This document shows positions 1 through 11,714 of a stretch of 64,000 nt of DNA, piece after piece. Source of the stretch: Polytrichum commune (lineage: Eukaryota; Streptophyta; Polytrichopsida; Polytrichales; Polytrichaceae); assembly GCA_950295325.1 (NCBI GenBank), contig OX485803.1, positions 46,515,554 through 46,579,553 of the forward strand, read 5' to 3'. The translations under genes were made by a program, and so were the position numbers. The notes below the pieces were generated by a model. That model had not been told where the DNA came from, searched no databases, and saw nothing but the letters and a program-made list of their open reading frames with translations. Each line of letters starts with the position of its first letter. The stretch's first letter is position 1.

Positions 1-270
1 AAGGGTTTCTTTCTACATGTACACACCCATTTCTCTTATTTTTTGTCCTTCAATAACGGTGGCCGTTAACGGCCATCCTTATTGTCATTTCAGATTTTCT
101 TTCATAAGGGTTTCTTTCTACATGTACACACCCATTTCTCTCATTTTTTTTTCCTTCATATTCATATTTCAAATTTTGTTTCTACATGCATGCATGCATG
201 TGTGTATGCATTCATTTCCTTCATTTTTTTTCTCCAAGAAGAGTGGCCGTTAACGGCCACCCATATTCAA
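1..270. repeat. Tandem duplication carrying a GTTAAC-centred palindrome
   Basis: Two diverged units start near 1 and 107 with the same T-rich segment (AAGGGTTTCTTTCTACATGT) and each ends with a palindrome. The core TGGCCGTTAACGGCCA is perfect at 60-75. At 243-260 it is a perfect 18-bp palindrome, GTGGCCGTTAACGGCCAC. The second unit is longer and includes a short ATGC repeat near 186-200. The block lies just upstream of the ParB/methylase-like pseudogene on the same strand, so it could be promoter DNA or a transposon end; the sequence does not decide. Confidence 0.75.
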
Positions 271-435
271 AATTTAGACTTTTTGGGAATATGTGGTTTT
301 CTCTCTTATGTATACTCTCACTTTCTTTAATGTTTTTTCATTTTGTTTTAGTTTGCATATATGATTTCTTTCCTATCTATATATTTCTTTTGATTTATTT
401 TTGTTTCTCAAGTGGGTGATATGTTTTGTGCTTTA

Positions 436-3400
436 GATTTGGAAGTTGTACATCTTTCTGAAGATTAATTGGAGATGCAATTGCATGCATTTTTTAAGAA
501 AGAAATTGTCAACACATCTTCCCGTCTTGAACGGTTGAGGTATCAACCAAGGGCAAAATCAAACTCAACATTCCACTATGTTGAATGATTGCATTGCCTG
601 TTGTAAGGCCTTTTCTAAAAAATGACGTTATGAACCTGGCTGCACATTTTGTTGCTTGTGGTTATATGGAGGGCAATGGGGTTTTTTATGTGGCCTTGGA
701 AAACAATGAGGGGAAAACAGTAGATGTTACCGATAGTATCATTGAATCTTGGAGTGAAAATTGGGTGAGGGCTAATGGTGCCTTTGAAAAAATATTGTAA
801 GCTGATGAGGACCTCAAAGTTTTTTCTGGCAAAATGTTCATGGTGTGGGACGGAAATCACCGTTTGCAAGCATGGTTGCCCATTATTAATCGAGATCACA
901 CACATGATCCGGTTTGGCATTATGCTGTTGAAAGTATTATTTTGGACGTCAAAGGAGATATTGCAACCATGTTGGCAGCTTTACATGAAGTCAATTGGTA
1001 ATTACTTCATTCTTCTCTTTTTATTTATTCGGTTCATTTGGTTTTTTTTTTAGTTTTTTTTTTATTGTATATCTTTTTTCTTTGGCTTATCATTGGATGT
1101 TTTGTTTTGACAGGAGGAACCAAAATCCTCATGTTTGTACCAATCTTGTTCATAAGCTTTTCCGCATTCAAAGCATTGCTGGACAACCACTTTCATATTT
1201 TGAAAAACTTGTTTCCAAAGAAGATCTTACTGCCGCTGATGCCAAACAAAAATCCAAACATAGGACTTGGTTTACTTTAACTGTTGAGGCTCTTAATGGA
1301 TTTCTATACCAGGTTATTTTTTCTGAAGTATTCGTTTTTCACGATTTTTGTTTTCTTGTATATTTTTCTTGTTTTCTTTTTATTTCGATTTCTATAACTA
1401 TATTTTTTATTGCATCTTATTTTTGGAGTGTGTGATTATTCATACTCTTATATGTTTTTTCGTTGGTGTAGCAAGAGTTGGGAGATGCTGTTGCTACTGC
1501 TCAAAGGAAATTTTATGAGAAATATCATGATCCTGCGCATTGGACTTCGAGTGCAGTAGATGAATTTGTTTCCAAAGCTGTTGAGAGGGTGAGATTGACT
1601 TCTCATTCGGAATTGAAGAAATAACTTCCCATTGCGGATCCTAAACATTCTCCTATGTTCTTAGAGCAGGTGAAGTCTCATTATGAAATTCACGATGAGA
1701 ACCCTGAAATGACTCAAGAAAAACTTTGGATGTTAGCAACTTCGGCAATGGACACATCTATGAAGATTAAGTGGCTTGAGAGGTGGAACAGTCCCCCTGC
1801 TCTTCGTGAGGCTCTCAAGTTTCCGAAACCAAAATTCAATGATATAGAGTTTCCTAAGTGGCTTCATAAAGCTACTTGGTGGGCTCAGGTGATAATTTTT
1901 GTCCTTCTATTATGTTTGGTTCATTTATTTTTGGTCTGTGTTTTTAATTTATTTTTAATATTTTTTCAATCATTTAATTCTTCTAATCTTTATTTTGTAT
2001 TTGGCAGTTGGCTATTGAAACCGAGAAGCTCTTTGATGCTACTGTGGCTGATATGCATGTGTCCATCAACTACCTTCCAGATGGTATGGATCCTTTGCCC
2101 ACTATTTTTTATTATGTGGAGGCAATGCGCATATCATTGTGGGATACTGCATTTTTTCGTGAATTCAGTGTGGATAAGGGAGTTCACAAAAATCATAACA
2201 TTGACAAGCAACTCAATTTTTATCCGGCCATGCGAAGGGTATTTTATAGGTACTTCAAATATGTCTTATTTCCTGCGAAAGCCATTTCCAAATCTCCCAT
2301 TTTTTTGGCTAATTATTTGAATATCGAAAGTGAAGAATGCATGTTCACAGAGGGGATCATGAAATCTTGGGATCCTGTGCATTTTGAAAAATGTGGGTGG
2401 TATTTGGATTGTCCTCTTAAATCACCTCCCACTTTTGATATTGCCCTTCGAGATTCCATTCAACCCGCCCTCAAAGGTACAACTAGAATTGTTCCCTCTA
2501 TAATGGATGAGGATGTAGCCAAGATGCCAAAAAAAAAAGTCTAAGCCTAAAAGACCAATCCTCCTCATTCATGATAGCGATGAGGATGCTCCAATTCAAA
2601 GCAGTCTCAACAACCTTGTAGTTACTGAACCTTCTTCTTCAAATCTAGAGGCAACGTTTCATACTTCAAAGCGGCAGAAAACAACCCCTTCTCCTACCTT
2701 GGATATGCCTCCCAAGCTTAGAGGTATGATGAATATCTTGCCTCCTTTACCTGCAAATCATACATCTTTGGATTTAATCTTGAATGATTCTTTTGTGAGG
2801 ATTATCGAGGATAAGAAGCAAACAGGTACATTTCGTGCACCATATGACGACATTGTGGCTTTTCTATCAAAGGTGAGTTCATTTTATTTTACAGTTTTTA
2901 CTTTATTCAAGTTTTATAAAGTTTCACTCGTATTTTGTTACGTTATTTCATTTTTTATTTTTAATTGTCGTCTTTATTCATGAATTGTAATATTTTATCT
3001 TTGTAGGTTGGTGAAGGTAGACAATTTTTTTTTGATGGCCAATTGCAAAAGAAACCTGTTGTGGACCTCATTATTGCGGATTACCCAGATGGTCTTCGGG
3101 TTCCAGGTGTCTCGGATCCGCCATCTCAAATTCCCCCTTGGAATGCCAACATTCCAAGTTTTCTCAACATATTGATGGCATTTGCTCTTACCTATCTTCA
3201 TGATGATGGAGCATTCCTTTTGTTTTATCCTGACAGTTCTGCCGTGAAGAGAGAAGTGGCAGAATTCTTCAAGAACTATAAGTTCAAAATCAAGGATGAG
3301 TGGACTATCATTAATTCCTTGCACTTGGCAAATCCTATGAATCCGTCCAAAAATGTAAGTAGCAATTATGACATTTCATTTTGATTGGTTCATATTTGAA

Positions 3401-4350
3401 TTTGTTTTTATGTGTTGTATATTTTTTAATTTCAGTTTTATATTGACTTTCAGACTTTGAAGTTCAAGGCTTTGTTATTGGTTCGATCATTTTCAATTCC
3501 CATTGCGAGGCAACCTCAAGAACTTCTGATCACCATGCATCCTTCAATTCCTAAGGTCGATTTAGCCACAGATGACGTTCTCTTCAACTCTATTACTATG
3601 GAAACTCAATTATGTAGACAAAGAGATGGCAAGCCATGGAGGGGTGCAAAGGAGAAGTCTGAAGTTTTAATGAAGTTATTTGTTCATGGTTTGAGTCCTG
3701 TAGGCGGTATTGTGGCAAACATGACTGCTTCTACAGGTATTGTATATTACAGTATCCAATTATTCGTTCATATGTTTTTTAATTCATACTTCAATGTTCG
3801 TATTTTTCTAATTAATGTTTTGTTTCATCCAGGTTCTTCTATTAGAGCGGCTCATTCATCTAATCGTCATATTCTAGCATTAGAAAGTGATGCCGAACTC
3901 TTTGATGAGGTACTAAAACCTCTTCAAACACCTACAAATGATACCTCATGCGATGGTATGGACTTTGATGATGATACTCCAATAGAAGACGCCGCACTTC
4001 TTAACTTATGTGAGTAAGTTTTTTCATTGTTTTTTTCTCAACAACTTCAATTGCAAATTCTAGATTTTGTATTCTAATTTGCTGTTACATATTCTAATAC
4101 ATGGTTTGTTGTTTGTAGTTGGATGAATCCATCGCCGATACAAATCTCGTCATTTTATCGGCACCGTGGATTATTGAGAAGCCCCTCTCTTAGTCCTCAG
4201 AGCCTCCCTGTGTATGCTGAGGCTTTAGCTGAAGCTTATGCTAATGCTTCATCTACTTCATCTTCAATTTCACCTTCACCTCGTAGATATTACGATACTA
4301 GAGTATGTGCTTATTTTGAACTCAGTGCATCTGAGTCCGACGATATTTAA
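436..4350 (+). pseudogene. Decayed ParB-like / DNA N4/N6-methylase-like gene with introns
   Basis: Exons by GT-AG signals and phase: about 441-997, 1114-1312, 1472-1888, 2008-2872, 3007-3354, 3454-3736, 3833-4013 and 4119-4350 (TAA). The N-terminal part has RYQP and then VWDGNHRLQAW, which fits the GxHR motif of ParB/sulfiredoxin domains. The C-terminal part has DLIIADYPDG, in the place of motif IV (DPPY) of beta-class DNA methylases. Further on, FVHGLSPVGGIVANMTASTG followed by RHILALESDAELF fits the SAM-binding motif I region. Both signatures are altered, so activity is doubtful. The copy is broken: in-frame TAA at 798-800 and 1622-1624, a frameshift in an A10 run at 2529-2538, and a probable shift near 583. 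Introns are short and T-rich. Methylase assignment is an inference from motif order; the ParB motif is clearer. The N-terminal exon start is uncertain. Confidence 0.6.
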
Positions 4351-4975
4351 GTTTGTATTCATGATTTGATTTTTGAAATTTGATTTCCAAGAACTTCAAC
4401 AATTTTAATCTACTACCCGATTTATATCTACAATCCATTTTTGTTGTTCTTTATGTTTTGGACTTCGTAAATGTCACCCTCATGATGGTGTTATGATGTA
4501 TTTAAATTTTACATTGATGTGTATTATAGTGAGACATTCTAACATGCTACACTTGTTTTCAACATGAGTTTGCTTACACATTGTCTCCAATTACATTATT
4601 ATTATCTCAACAATTAAATGTATATTAGTTCATTTTTAGTACAAAATTGTTATAGCAACATTCTCATTTGTTGTTCATTTGGACTATAGACCCTTACATG
4701 TAATTCCACAGTCATAGGCCCCCAACGGATTTACAAACCATAACCGGGAAAAAATTGAAGGCTCACATGTTCACGCTCGCATGCTCACATACTAGCAACC
4801 CCGAGTCGTGTACATATTGGTCTTTTTCATTGCTCACTACTTGCAATCTAGCATTCATATTATTTGTCCTCCCCAATCTTCTTATTATTGAACCCTAAAA
4901 AATTATTTCTTTAGGCCACGGTTATAGGATACTCGGGGTCCTATTACCAAATATTTTGTTTTCTTCACCGCTCAC
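4351..4975. other. Intergenic, AT-rich, no gene seen
   Basis: 3' flank of the pseudogene running to the retrotransposon remnant. No coding potential or RNA gene was recognised. Several short stretches such as CTCACATGTTCACGCTCGCATGCTCAC resemble the tandem repeat that follows. Confidence 0.6.
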
Positions 4976-5033
4976 AAATTACCGCTCATCGCTCACCGCT
5001 CACTGCTCACCGCTCACAGCTCACCGCTCACAA
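4976..5033. repeat. Degenerate CCGCTCA tandem repeat
   Basis: About eight head-to-tail copies of a 7-bp unit (CCGCTCA, variants CTGCTCA, TCGCTCA and CAGCTCA) lie directly before the first recognisable codons of the LINE-like remnant. It could be a microsatellite seeded at the truncation junction. Confidence 0.75.
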
Positions 5034-5035
5034 GA

Positions 5036-6842
5036 TAGCACTCCCCAATGAACTACAACAAGTCCTAAAACAAGCAACGAACACACACATAGACACCCAT
5101 CCCATCAAACCCACCCCCACACACTACAATGTTAAATTCTCCAATGCATGGAAAAATGCCCCCCAAAGTAAGCACCCCACGCACTAAGAACATCACTACA
5201 ATACCTTTACCAAACACATACAAACACATCCACCACCTTAAATTCATCCACAACAATGCATATACACAGATGGGTCATATATCCCACCATTCATAAACCC
5301 CGAAGGCCTAATAGATGGAAACACTAGAAGATCGGGAGTATATAGCCCCAACAATAACACCCAAATATCAAAAAGACTACATGGATACCAAAATATATTC
5401 AAAGTAGAGCTAAATGCAATACTCATCACTATCAAAACTATACAAATCACCCGAATAGAAACACACATATTTACAAACAACCTTAATATCATATTCTTAA
5501 TAAACAATCATATCCAACATCACAACACCACCACCCACACAAATTACTTATAGCGCCTATAGTACATCACATATATTGGACCCCACACGAAGTCCACATA
5601 CACAAAGTAAGAGCACACTTAGGTATCACTGGAAACAAAATATAGCCGGCACACTAGCTAATGAAGGGACACTCAAAGAAAAACCAACCAATATGCCACA
5701 CATACACATAGCCCACCCTACCTCCTACTGGCTAGCCAGTTGCCCAATAGCCACACATGACGGAGCCATCCGTAATCTACACACATTAATAACAAAAGAA
5801 CACGGAAACTGCGAAACAATATTAGCCAAAAATCAATTTCCATATGTAGACAAGTGGTTATTAAACACCCAAATAAACCAGAAACTCTCCAACTGTTTAT
5901 GGCGTAACGAGAATGTGCCAGATACCCAAATCACCCAAACACTAAAATTCAAATATGCCCAATACATGGGCAACCATAGGAAAAACATCTTCTGGGCCCT
6001 CACATACCAAAATCCTAACTGTACATTATGCCATAAAAATGAAAGAGACACATGGCCCCACCTCCTATCTACATGTGAGCATCCATACCTAAACGGACTC
6101 ATAATTGCAAGACATAACAAGGCAGTACACCTCATCACTCAGACACTACAAGCCAATAAAAACACTCGGTTCTTCACCCTGACCAATGCAGGCCATCGTA
6201 ACAACCAACCACAAGAACAAAGAGTCCCATAATGGCTCCTTCAATGCACATGCCCCCCCAAAACCATGCCAATGCCAAGCCAAACTAAAACCAAACATCT
6301 TGTGCATGATCAGAGCCCCAACCCAAACACAACTACCCATATCACCATCCCCCAACCACACAATCCAATTCATCGAATTCACATACTACCATGATAGATT
6401 CCCTGAACAAGCCCTCACACCTAAGCGCACCAAATATGACCCACTAATTAACGCCATCTAAAATAATGGATGGAAAACCAACCCTCTTATTGACATCATG
6501 GCTGGACTAAGAGGAGCCATACATGAACACTCCTTAGACAAACTCACAAAACTAAAAATCCCAAAATCCAGCATTAAAAACCTCATGAAAGGCATACACC
6601 AGAATGCTATCAAATACCTCACATACCTAGTACTAAACAAGAGAAAACTAGACAACAAACAAACACTTGCCCCCCACCCCCACCTTAACAAACTGGGATA
6701 ACTAGTACACCACAGAGCCCACCTCCCAAAGGAGGCATAAAACCTTATACTGCATCACAAAATACCGTGATCAGTGTAAGGCCAACGGGCTCATATACAA
6801 GCGTTATTTTTCCTTTTCTCTTCTTGAGGACTTCAAGTGACA
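5036..6842 (+). mobile_element. 5'-truncated non-LTR (LINE-like) retrotransposon remnant: RNase H and C-terminal zinc finger
   Basis: The remnant encodes the C-terminal end of a LINE-type polyprotein with frameshifts. An RNase H start motif YTDGS is at about 5259-5275, followed by VELNAIL and, after a frameshift near 5635, a degenerate HLGITGNKI-type segment and LANEG. A zinc-binding motif CTLCHKNERDTWPHLLSTCEH lies at about 6019-6080, followed by ARHNKAV, typical of LINE RNase H tails. A further conserved-looking stretch (DIMAGLRGAIHEHS) is at about 6490-6530. Reverse transcriptase and endonuclease parts are missing. The sense strand is strikingly A+C rich and almost G-free, unlike its surroundings. 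The 3' end carries two hairpins, listed separately. Family is not resolved. Confidence 0.8.
6722..6781 (+). other. Two stem-loops at the LINE 3' end
   Basis: Stem 1: CCTCC (6722-6726), loop CAAA, GGAGG (6731-6735). Stem 2: CCTTATACTG (6743-6752) pairs with CAGTGTAAGG (6772-6781) with one G-U pair, and inside it ATCAC (6754-6758) pairs with GTGAT (6767-6771) around an 8-nt loop. In many non-LTR elements a 3' RNA stem-loop is what the reverse transcriptase recognises; that role is inferred here from position. Confidence 0.75.
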
Positions 6843-7610
6843 TCTTCATTTTCAATTTGGGGTTGCGTTTTGAAGGATTGTTTTGAGAGAGGTATATTAT
6901 GAAGGGCCAAATCTCATTTGAAGGGCATTGAAGACTTCAATCATGAACACTAGTCATGAGGCCCACTTTATACACAATTTGGGACTAGCCCAGGCCCGAT
7001 CATGTGCAATTAAGCCCTCAATTCAGTCCAATTTTATCGACTTTTAATTTGCGGGCTCAACCTTGTCACATGTAAAGTGATGAGGCTTGATTTTAGGTCC
7101 TGATGTTTTTGAGGGGACATAATATTACTTAGTTGATGACTTGTGTTCTTGGGTCCAGCAATAGATTTGAGAATAAAGATTTCGGATGCCACAATCCTAG
7201 TGCTTCAGACTCAACCTGAAGTGAGGGCAACTCAATAATGTTTTGGAAAGTGTAGTGAAGAGCAATAGCATTTTATGGGCCAATGGTAGAGATGTTCATT
7301 ATTCAACCGATGAGCCCAATCCGGCCCATGTTGAGAGTTTGGGTCGAGGAAAACTCGTCCTAATTTCTTCAAGTCGGCGTAAAGGTTTGATGCCAAGATT
7401 ATGCCACCTAAGACTCCACATGGGATGAGCAAGTGTTCAAGGGCCAACACTACTATAAAGACCTTGGGCCGGATTTGATGAAACCGAGCGATCCTATGGG
7501 GCCACATTTTTAGGGTTCAATCTACCCCTCAATTCAACCCAAGTATAAAGTGGGCCTAAGTTGGACATCATGTGACTCACTTGGACGTTTTGTGCCACAT
7601 GCCCCATTTA
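6843..7610. other. Intergenic, no gene seen
   Basis: Between the LINE remnant and the MITE pair. It has repeated short 'gggcccaat/ccaattc' words but no open frame with coding character and no TIR that could be defined. Confidence 0.5.
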
Positions 7611-8218
7611 GGGTGGGCTTACACTAGGGTCCTCCAAAGACCAAAGGAGACTCCAACATCGATTTATCGTATTGGTCGTGAGCAAAATTTGGACCCAAGA
7701 AAATTTACACAAGGGTTTGGGTCCGAGATACAAAGAACAAAAAATTGAAGTGGCTCTAATGTGGCATCACTATTTTGTCAAATTTGGTTGGTCCCAACTT
7801 AAGAAAATGCTCCTCCCATTTTAAGACACCATTTTCCAAGCTTGGGTCCATTGAAGGTTGTTTTGAGCCCCAAGTTCTTCTGGACCCATACCCTAATAAG
7901 GGTGGAATTAGTGTTTAAGGCCCAAGTCCAAGAAACTCTTAACACCGAGCAATCCTATTGGTTGAGAGCAAAATTTTGGACCCAAAGAGCTTACGTTAGG
8001 GCTTGGGGTCCAAAGCATGAGGAAATGAAGTTGCACAAATGTGGCACCACTTTCTCGCCAAAATCTCGCAAGTCCCAACTCAAGAAAATACTCCACCTAA
8101 ATTGCAAAATTCATCTTCAAGCTTGGGTCCAAAAAGTAAAAGGTCCATTACAAGGTCCATTACAAGGTCCTATGGACCCAATGTTTCTTGGATGTTGGAC
8201 CCAAACCCTAATGTAAAC
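7611..8218. mobile_element. Two adjoining copies of a MITE-like family (TIR GGGTGGG..TAGGGTCC)
   Basis: The first copy opens with GGGTGGGCTTACACTAGGGT and ends near 7896. The second follows directly and ends with GGACCCAAACCCTAATGTAAAC, the inverted complement of the opening. Internal sequence (CGAGCAATCCTATTGG, ATGTGGCACCACTTTCTCGCC) is shared with copies at 13346-14534 and 25660-25962. There is no transposase, so it is non-autonomous. Superfamily is not assigned because no target-site duplication could be defined. Confidence 0.7.
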
Positions 8219-10520
8219 AAGCTTGTAATTCAGTTTCTCAAATTGGGTTGAGTGTTTTCTAGAGTGGAGGCCATTGATATTTGGCAAGAAAGTGATGCCA
8301 CATTAGCACCACCTTATTTTTCCATACTTAGACACAGACCATAGTATAAAATCCAAAAATTTGCGATTGACCAATAGAATCGATTGGTTTTAGAGTCTCT
8401 TTGGTCTTTGACCCAAGTGTATGACTAACCTAATGTAGGGTTCATGCCATAAGATTGTTTTTCCCTAACATTGATGGTAGAGTTAATTCATGTCTCAGCA
8501 TGTCATGTTGGTAACTAACTTAAATGTAACTTAATAACAAATTCTTGGTACATTAGTAATGAGTATCACACTGGAAGCTTTGCATTGAAATGCAACCCTT
8601 GGTGTTGGTAAATTAGGACATGCAAATTAGGAGGGTCGACTACCATTGAGGCTAGGTGTAGGTGCCTTCATAGTGCTCTAGGTGCGAAGTGTATATAAAT
8701 TATCATTAGCGGTAGATGTAAATTCAAGGGTGGTGCTAAGGAAATGGACAGTTGATAATTTATCAAAAATTATCAAGTTACAGGCAAAGATTTTAACATA
8801 GCATTGAGAACTAAAGTATTATGTGGCACTACTAGCTCCTCATGCAACTGTGACCGTTTGATAATACCAGAAATTATCTCATCAACCAATTAGCAATTGT
8901 AATTCATGGAAATCATAGTTTCAAGTTTCATAATCAAGCTTGAGATGCTAAACTTACAGACCACTTCCATGTTTGCAAATTACAGACTCTTCAACTTTGT
9001 CAACAAGGTAAGAACCCCCCTTACTTCAATTGCCTCATCCAAGCTTCATGAATGAAAGTGATTCTATGTGAAGAGGTTCTGCTTGTATGTGCCTAGAATG
9101 GCATGTTCACAAGTGATATGTACAAAATCAGAATCTGGCCAACTTAATTGTGCTTTGAATTCCAATTAACACCACTGAATAGCTAGCTAAGACAAGAGAC
9201 CACATAAGGCACACATACCTTAGCCAACCGTTGCCATCCAACATCTCGTGTGCAGGCTGAACCTATAGTACTCACAGAAAACAGGACAGAGAAGCACTGA
9301 TCGGCTGAGAGTTGCCAATGTTACAAAATGACTACAGGAAGTACACTCAATAGACATAACTATTGAAGTCTACAATTCATGATGTTGCTGATGCATGCTA
9401 ATACAATACTCAACTAAGGTGCACTTCATAACTTTGTAGAACAAGTTTGAGACCTCTCCCAGCACACCACAACCTATGCTCTTCACAGAGTGTAAGTAAA
9501 CACAAGAAACCCCAGGTTATGTGAATAGGTTGCAACAATGATGGTCCATTATCCGTAATAGTTGAAGAAAACCAAATCACCTAAGTTCAATTCGTAGCAG
9601 AGCAATCTCTAAAATTTGATTGGATACTAAATACTACATAACATATTTACTGTACAGGTTTTCACTTTTCATTTTTTGTAGCCCTAATTTTGAATTTTTA
9701 TATCTAGCCTCTATTTACATAGGAAAACTCTCATGGAACGAAAAGAAGACATCCCCTATCCCATTTGAGAAAGGCAAAAAGCACATTAAAGGACCTTCGG
9801 CCTGTTCAATGAAATCAATACATAGATTCTGACTTCAGCTCTAAGACTTTATGTCCTGAGTGAGTCCTTAGCTAATCGAGTCTGCTTCATAAGCAAGAAA
9901 CCATGCAAATAAATAGATAAACCCTTAAAATAAATAATACACCACACAAAAAGGTGTCCTGCGATGAACTTAGAGTAACTTCCTGCTATTTCATTTCGCC
10001 AGGCATAAAAGAGTATCCAAAGACAGAAGGATAGACATTGAATAGCATATAAATGCCAACTGGTACATGTCTAGCACATGAAGCATCAGTGTAAAGTTCA
10101 ATCAGACGTGCGGGAAACACAATACATGTGGTATCAGAAAATCAATACAGTTTTATACATTTTCTCAATACACAGTGTAGAAATACACAAGGTACAAAAA
10201 TGTACAATGGGGTACAGGTGATGCCTACCACTAAATTACATATAAGCAGATTTTGCCCCTCAATATCTTGTCTGACAGATGTCTTCAGAGATGTGATCAC
10301 CAGAAGTGGATTCCACACGAACAAGTCATCCTTAAAGTTCACAAGATTTGGAGATGGAACAAAAATGTAGTGGCGGCACTAACCCTGAAGGATATGTGGC
10401 CAAAAGTACTTGTGGCTGTTTTTGCTGTGCAATGAAATCTGCTGGCTTCACTGGAGGTCCATCTTCAAGTTGTTTATGATGACAAACTCTAATGTACCAC
10501 CTGAGATATTCTTCCCCTTT
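8219..10520. other. Intergenic and 3' flank of the ERD15-like gene
   Basis: AT-rich DNA without a recognisable gene. Part of 8880-9225 weakly resembles the dispersed repeat family seen at 18.1, 33.1 and 43.1 kb (GTTAGCAATTGCAAATCATG-type start, ACCACATAAGGCC-type end). The part nearest 10520 is probably 3' UTR of the minus-strand gene; no poly(A) site was chosen. Confidence 0.5.
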
Positions 10521-11660
10521 TCAGCTGCTTCTATAAGCTGTGGTGGCTACTGTGTCACTTTGATCTGTTGATTCTGTAAGGTGTTGTTGTAGAGTGTCTT
10601 CACTGCTGCTTGTCAGCTCCAGAGAATGGATATCGCCTCCAGTTTGTGTGTCTGAATGGACTGAGTCAACCTCATTCTCATTATGTGCGTCCTTTGAATC
10701 TGCAACCTGTTGTTGTGGACTGTCCTTGCTGTTGCTTATCCATTCCAGAGCTTGAAGACCGCATCCAATGTCTGTGGGTAAATAGACAGGACTACCTTCA
10801 ATCCCATTGACAGCATCCTGCAATTCTTCAAGGCGTTGCGGAGAATTGACCAATTCTGGAGATGGGCTAAAAACTCTTGTGTCTGCACTTGCATTGACAG
10901 GTTCAACTTCCTGCCGATCACCAGCATTTGTTGATTCTGAGAGGTATATCTTGGAAATGTCATTGCTCAATGACAGAACACCAAGTGCATCTACAGAGCC
11001 CGTGATGGTTAGCACATCTCCAGATCTAATCTCATTACCTGCATATTGAACAAAACAGAGGAGACGAAAGACATTCAATCAACATCCATGAAATTTGGGT
11101 GGCGGGACACTCCACAGACCACATTGAATAACATTACACTGAAGGTGCTCACTACACACCAATGGCTGAAACTTAATGCCTTAGAATATGAATCGCACAG
11201 AAAATAGAACAATAACAAGCTCCTCTAAAAAGGAGAGGTGCCCATTACCCTTAATAAAACAACAATGTTAAGAATTGAACAAAGAATCTGACAAGGTTGT
11301 ATACAACATAAGAATTCTCCTTTGAGCTTTGCAGCGAATAATACCAGCCCCAGTATAACTGCGTGTAGATGCCTTATTGCCAACAACCTGCTGCTTCGCC
11401 AGCTCACTTTCCACCAATGCGTCAAGGTCATGAAGAGCCTGCATATCACCTGCAAAAAGGTCTTCCTCATCTTGAAAACAAGTCTTCTCCCAGTACTGCT
11501 GATATTCCGCACTGGTATTCATCAGAGCATACCACGGTGGAGAGAACTCCTCTACATTGAGCCATTCCACTGGAATCTTTTTTGCTACAGGAACAAAGGA
11601 GGGAGCATTGGGATTTAATTTGAAAGCCTTCGGCGCAGCTTTTGTCCCAGAGTTGACCAT
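10521..11660 (-). CDS. ERD15/CID-like PAM2-motif protein, 277 aa
   Basis: Two coding exons: 11660-11345 and 11038-10521. They join in phase (..GCT G|GT AAT..), giving 277 residues. A PAM2 motif, LNPNAPSFVP, occupies residues 15-24; this motif binds the MLLE domain of poly(A)-binding protein. It is followed by a segment typical of ERD15/CID1-CID2 proteins (VEEFSPPWYALMNTS.. QYWEK..DEEDLF). Family members act in mRNA regulation and stress or ABA responses. The family is usually about 150-170 residues, so the acidic, Ser/Gln-rich exon-2 tail is long. The tail also holds an internal repeat (LEWISNSKDSPQQQVADSKD against LELTSSSEDTLQQHLTESTD). An unspliced reading would stop at 11268 after 130 residues. 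A short uORF and a duplicated leader lie upstream. Confidence 0.85.
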
Positions 11661-11667
11661 TGTGACT

Positions 11668-11706
11668 TCAAAATCCTGTGCATAAAAAAACTTGCCGTCT
11701 CATCAT
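11668..11706 (-). promoter_or_regulatory. 12-codon uORF just upstream of the ERD15-like start
   Basis: In leader exon 2, ATG ATG at 11706-11701 opens a 12-residue frame (MMRRQVFLCTGF) that ends in TGA at 11670-11668, seven nt before the main ATG. Such a close uORF normally lowers main-ORF translation or forces reinitiation. It lies beyond the point where the shared leader diverges, so the GBPL3-like gene lacks it. Confidence 0.6.
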
Positions 11707-11714
11707 CCCCGCAG

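Noticed and set aside
4976..5033. CRISPR-like array from regular CCGCTCA units
   Set aside because: Units are 7 bp without spacers, in a plant nuclear context; it is a simple tandem repeat.
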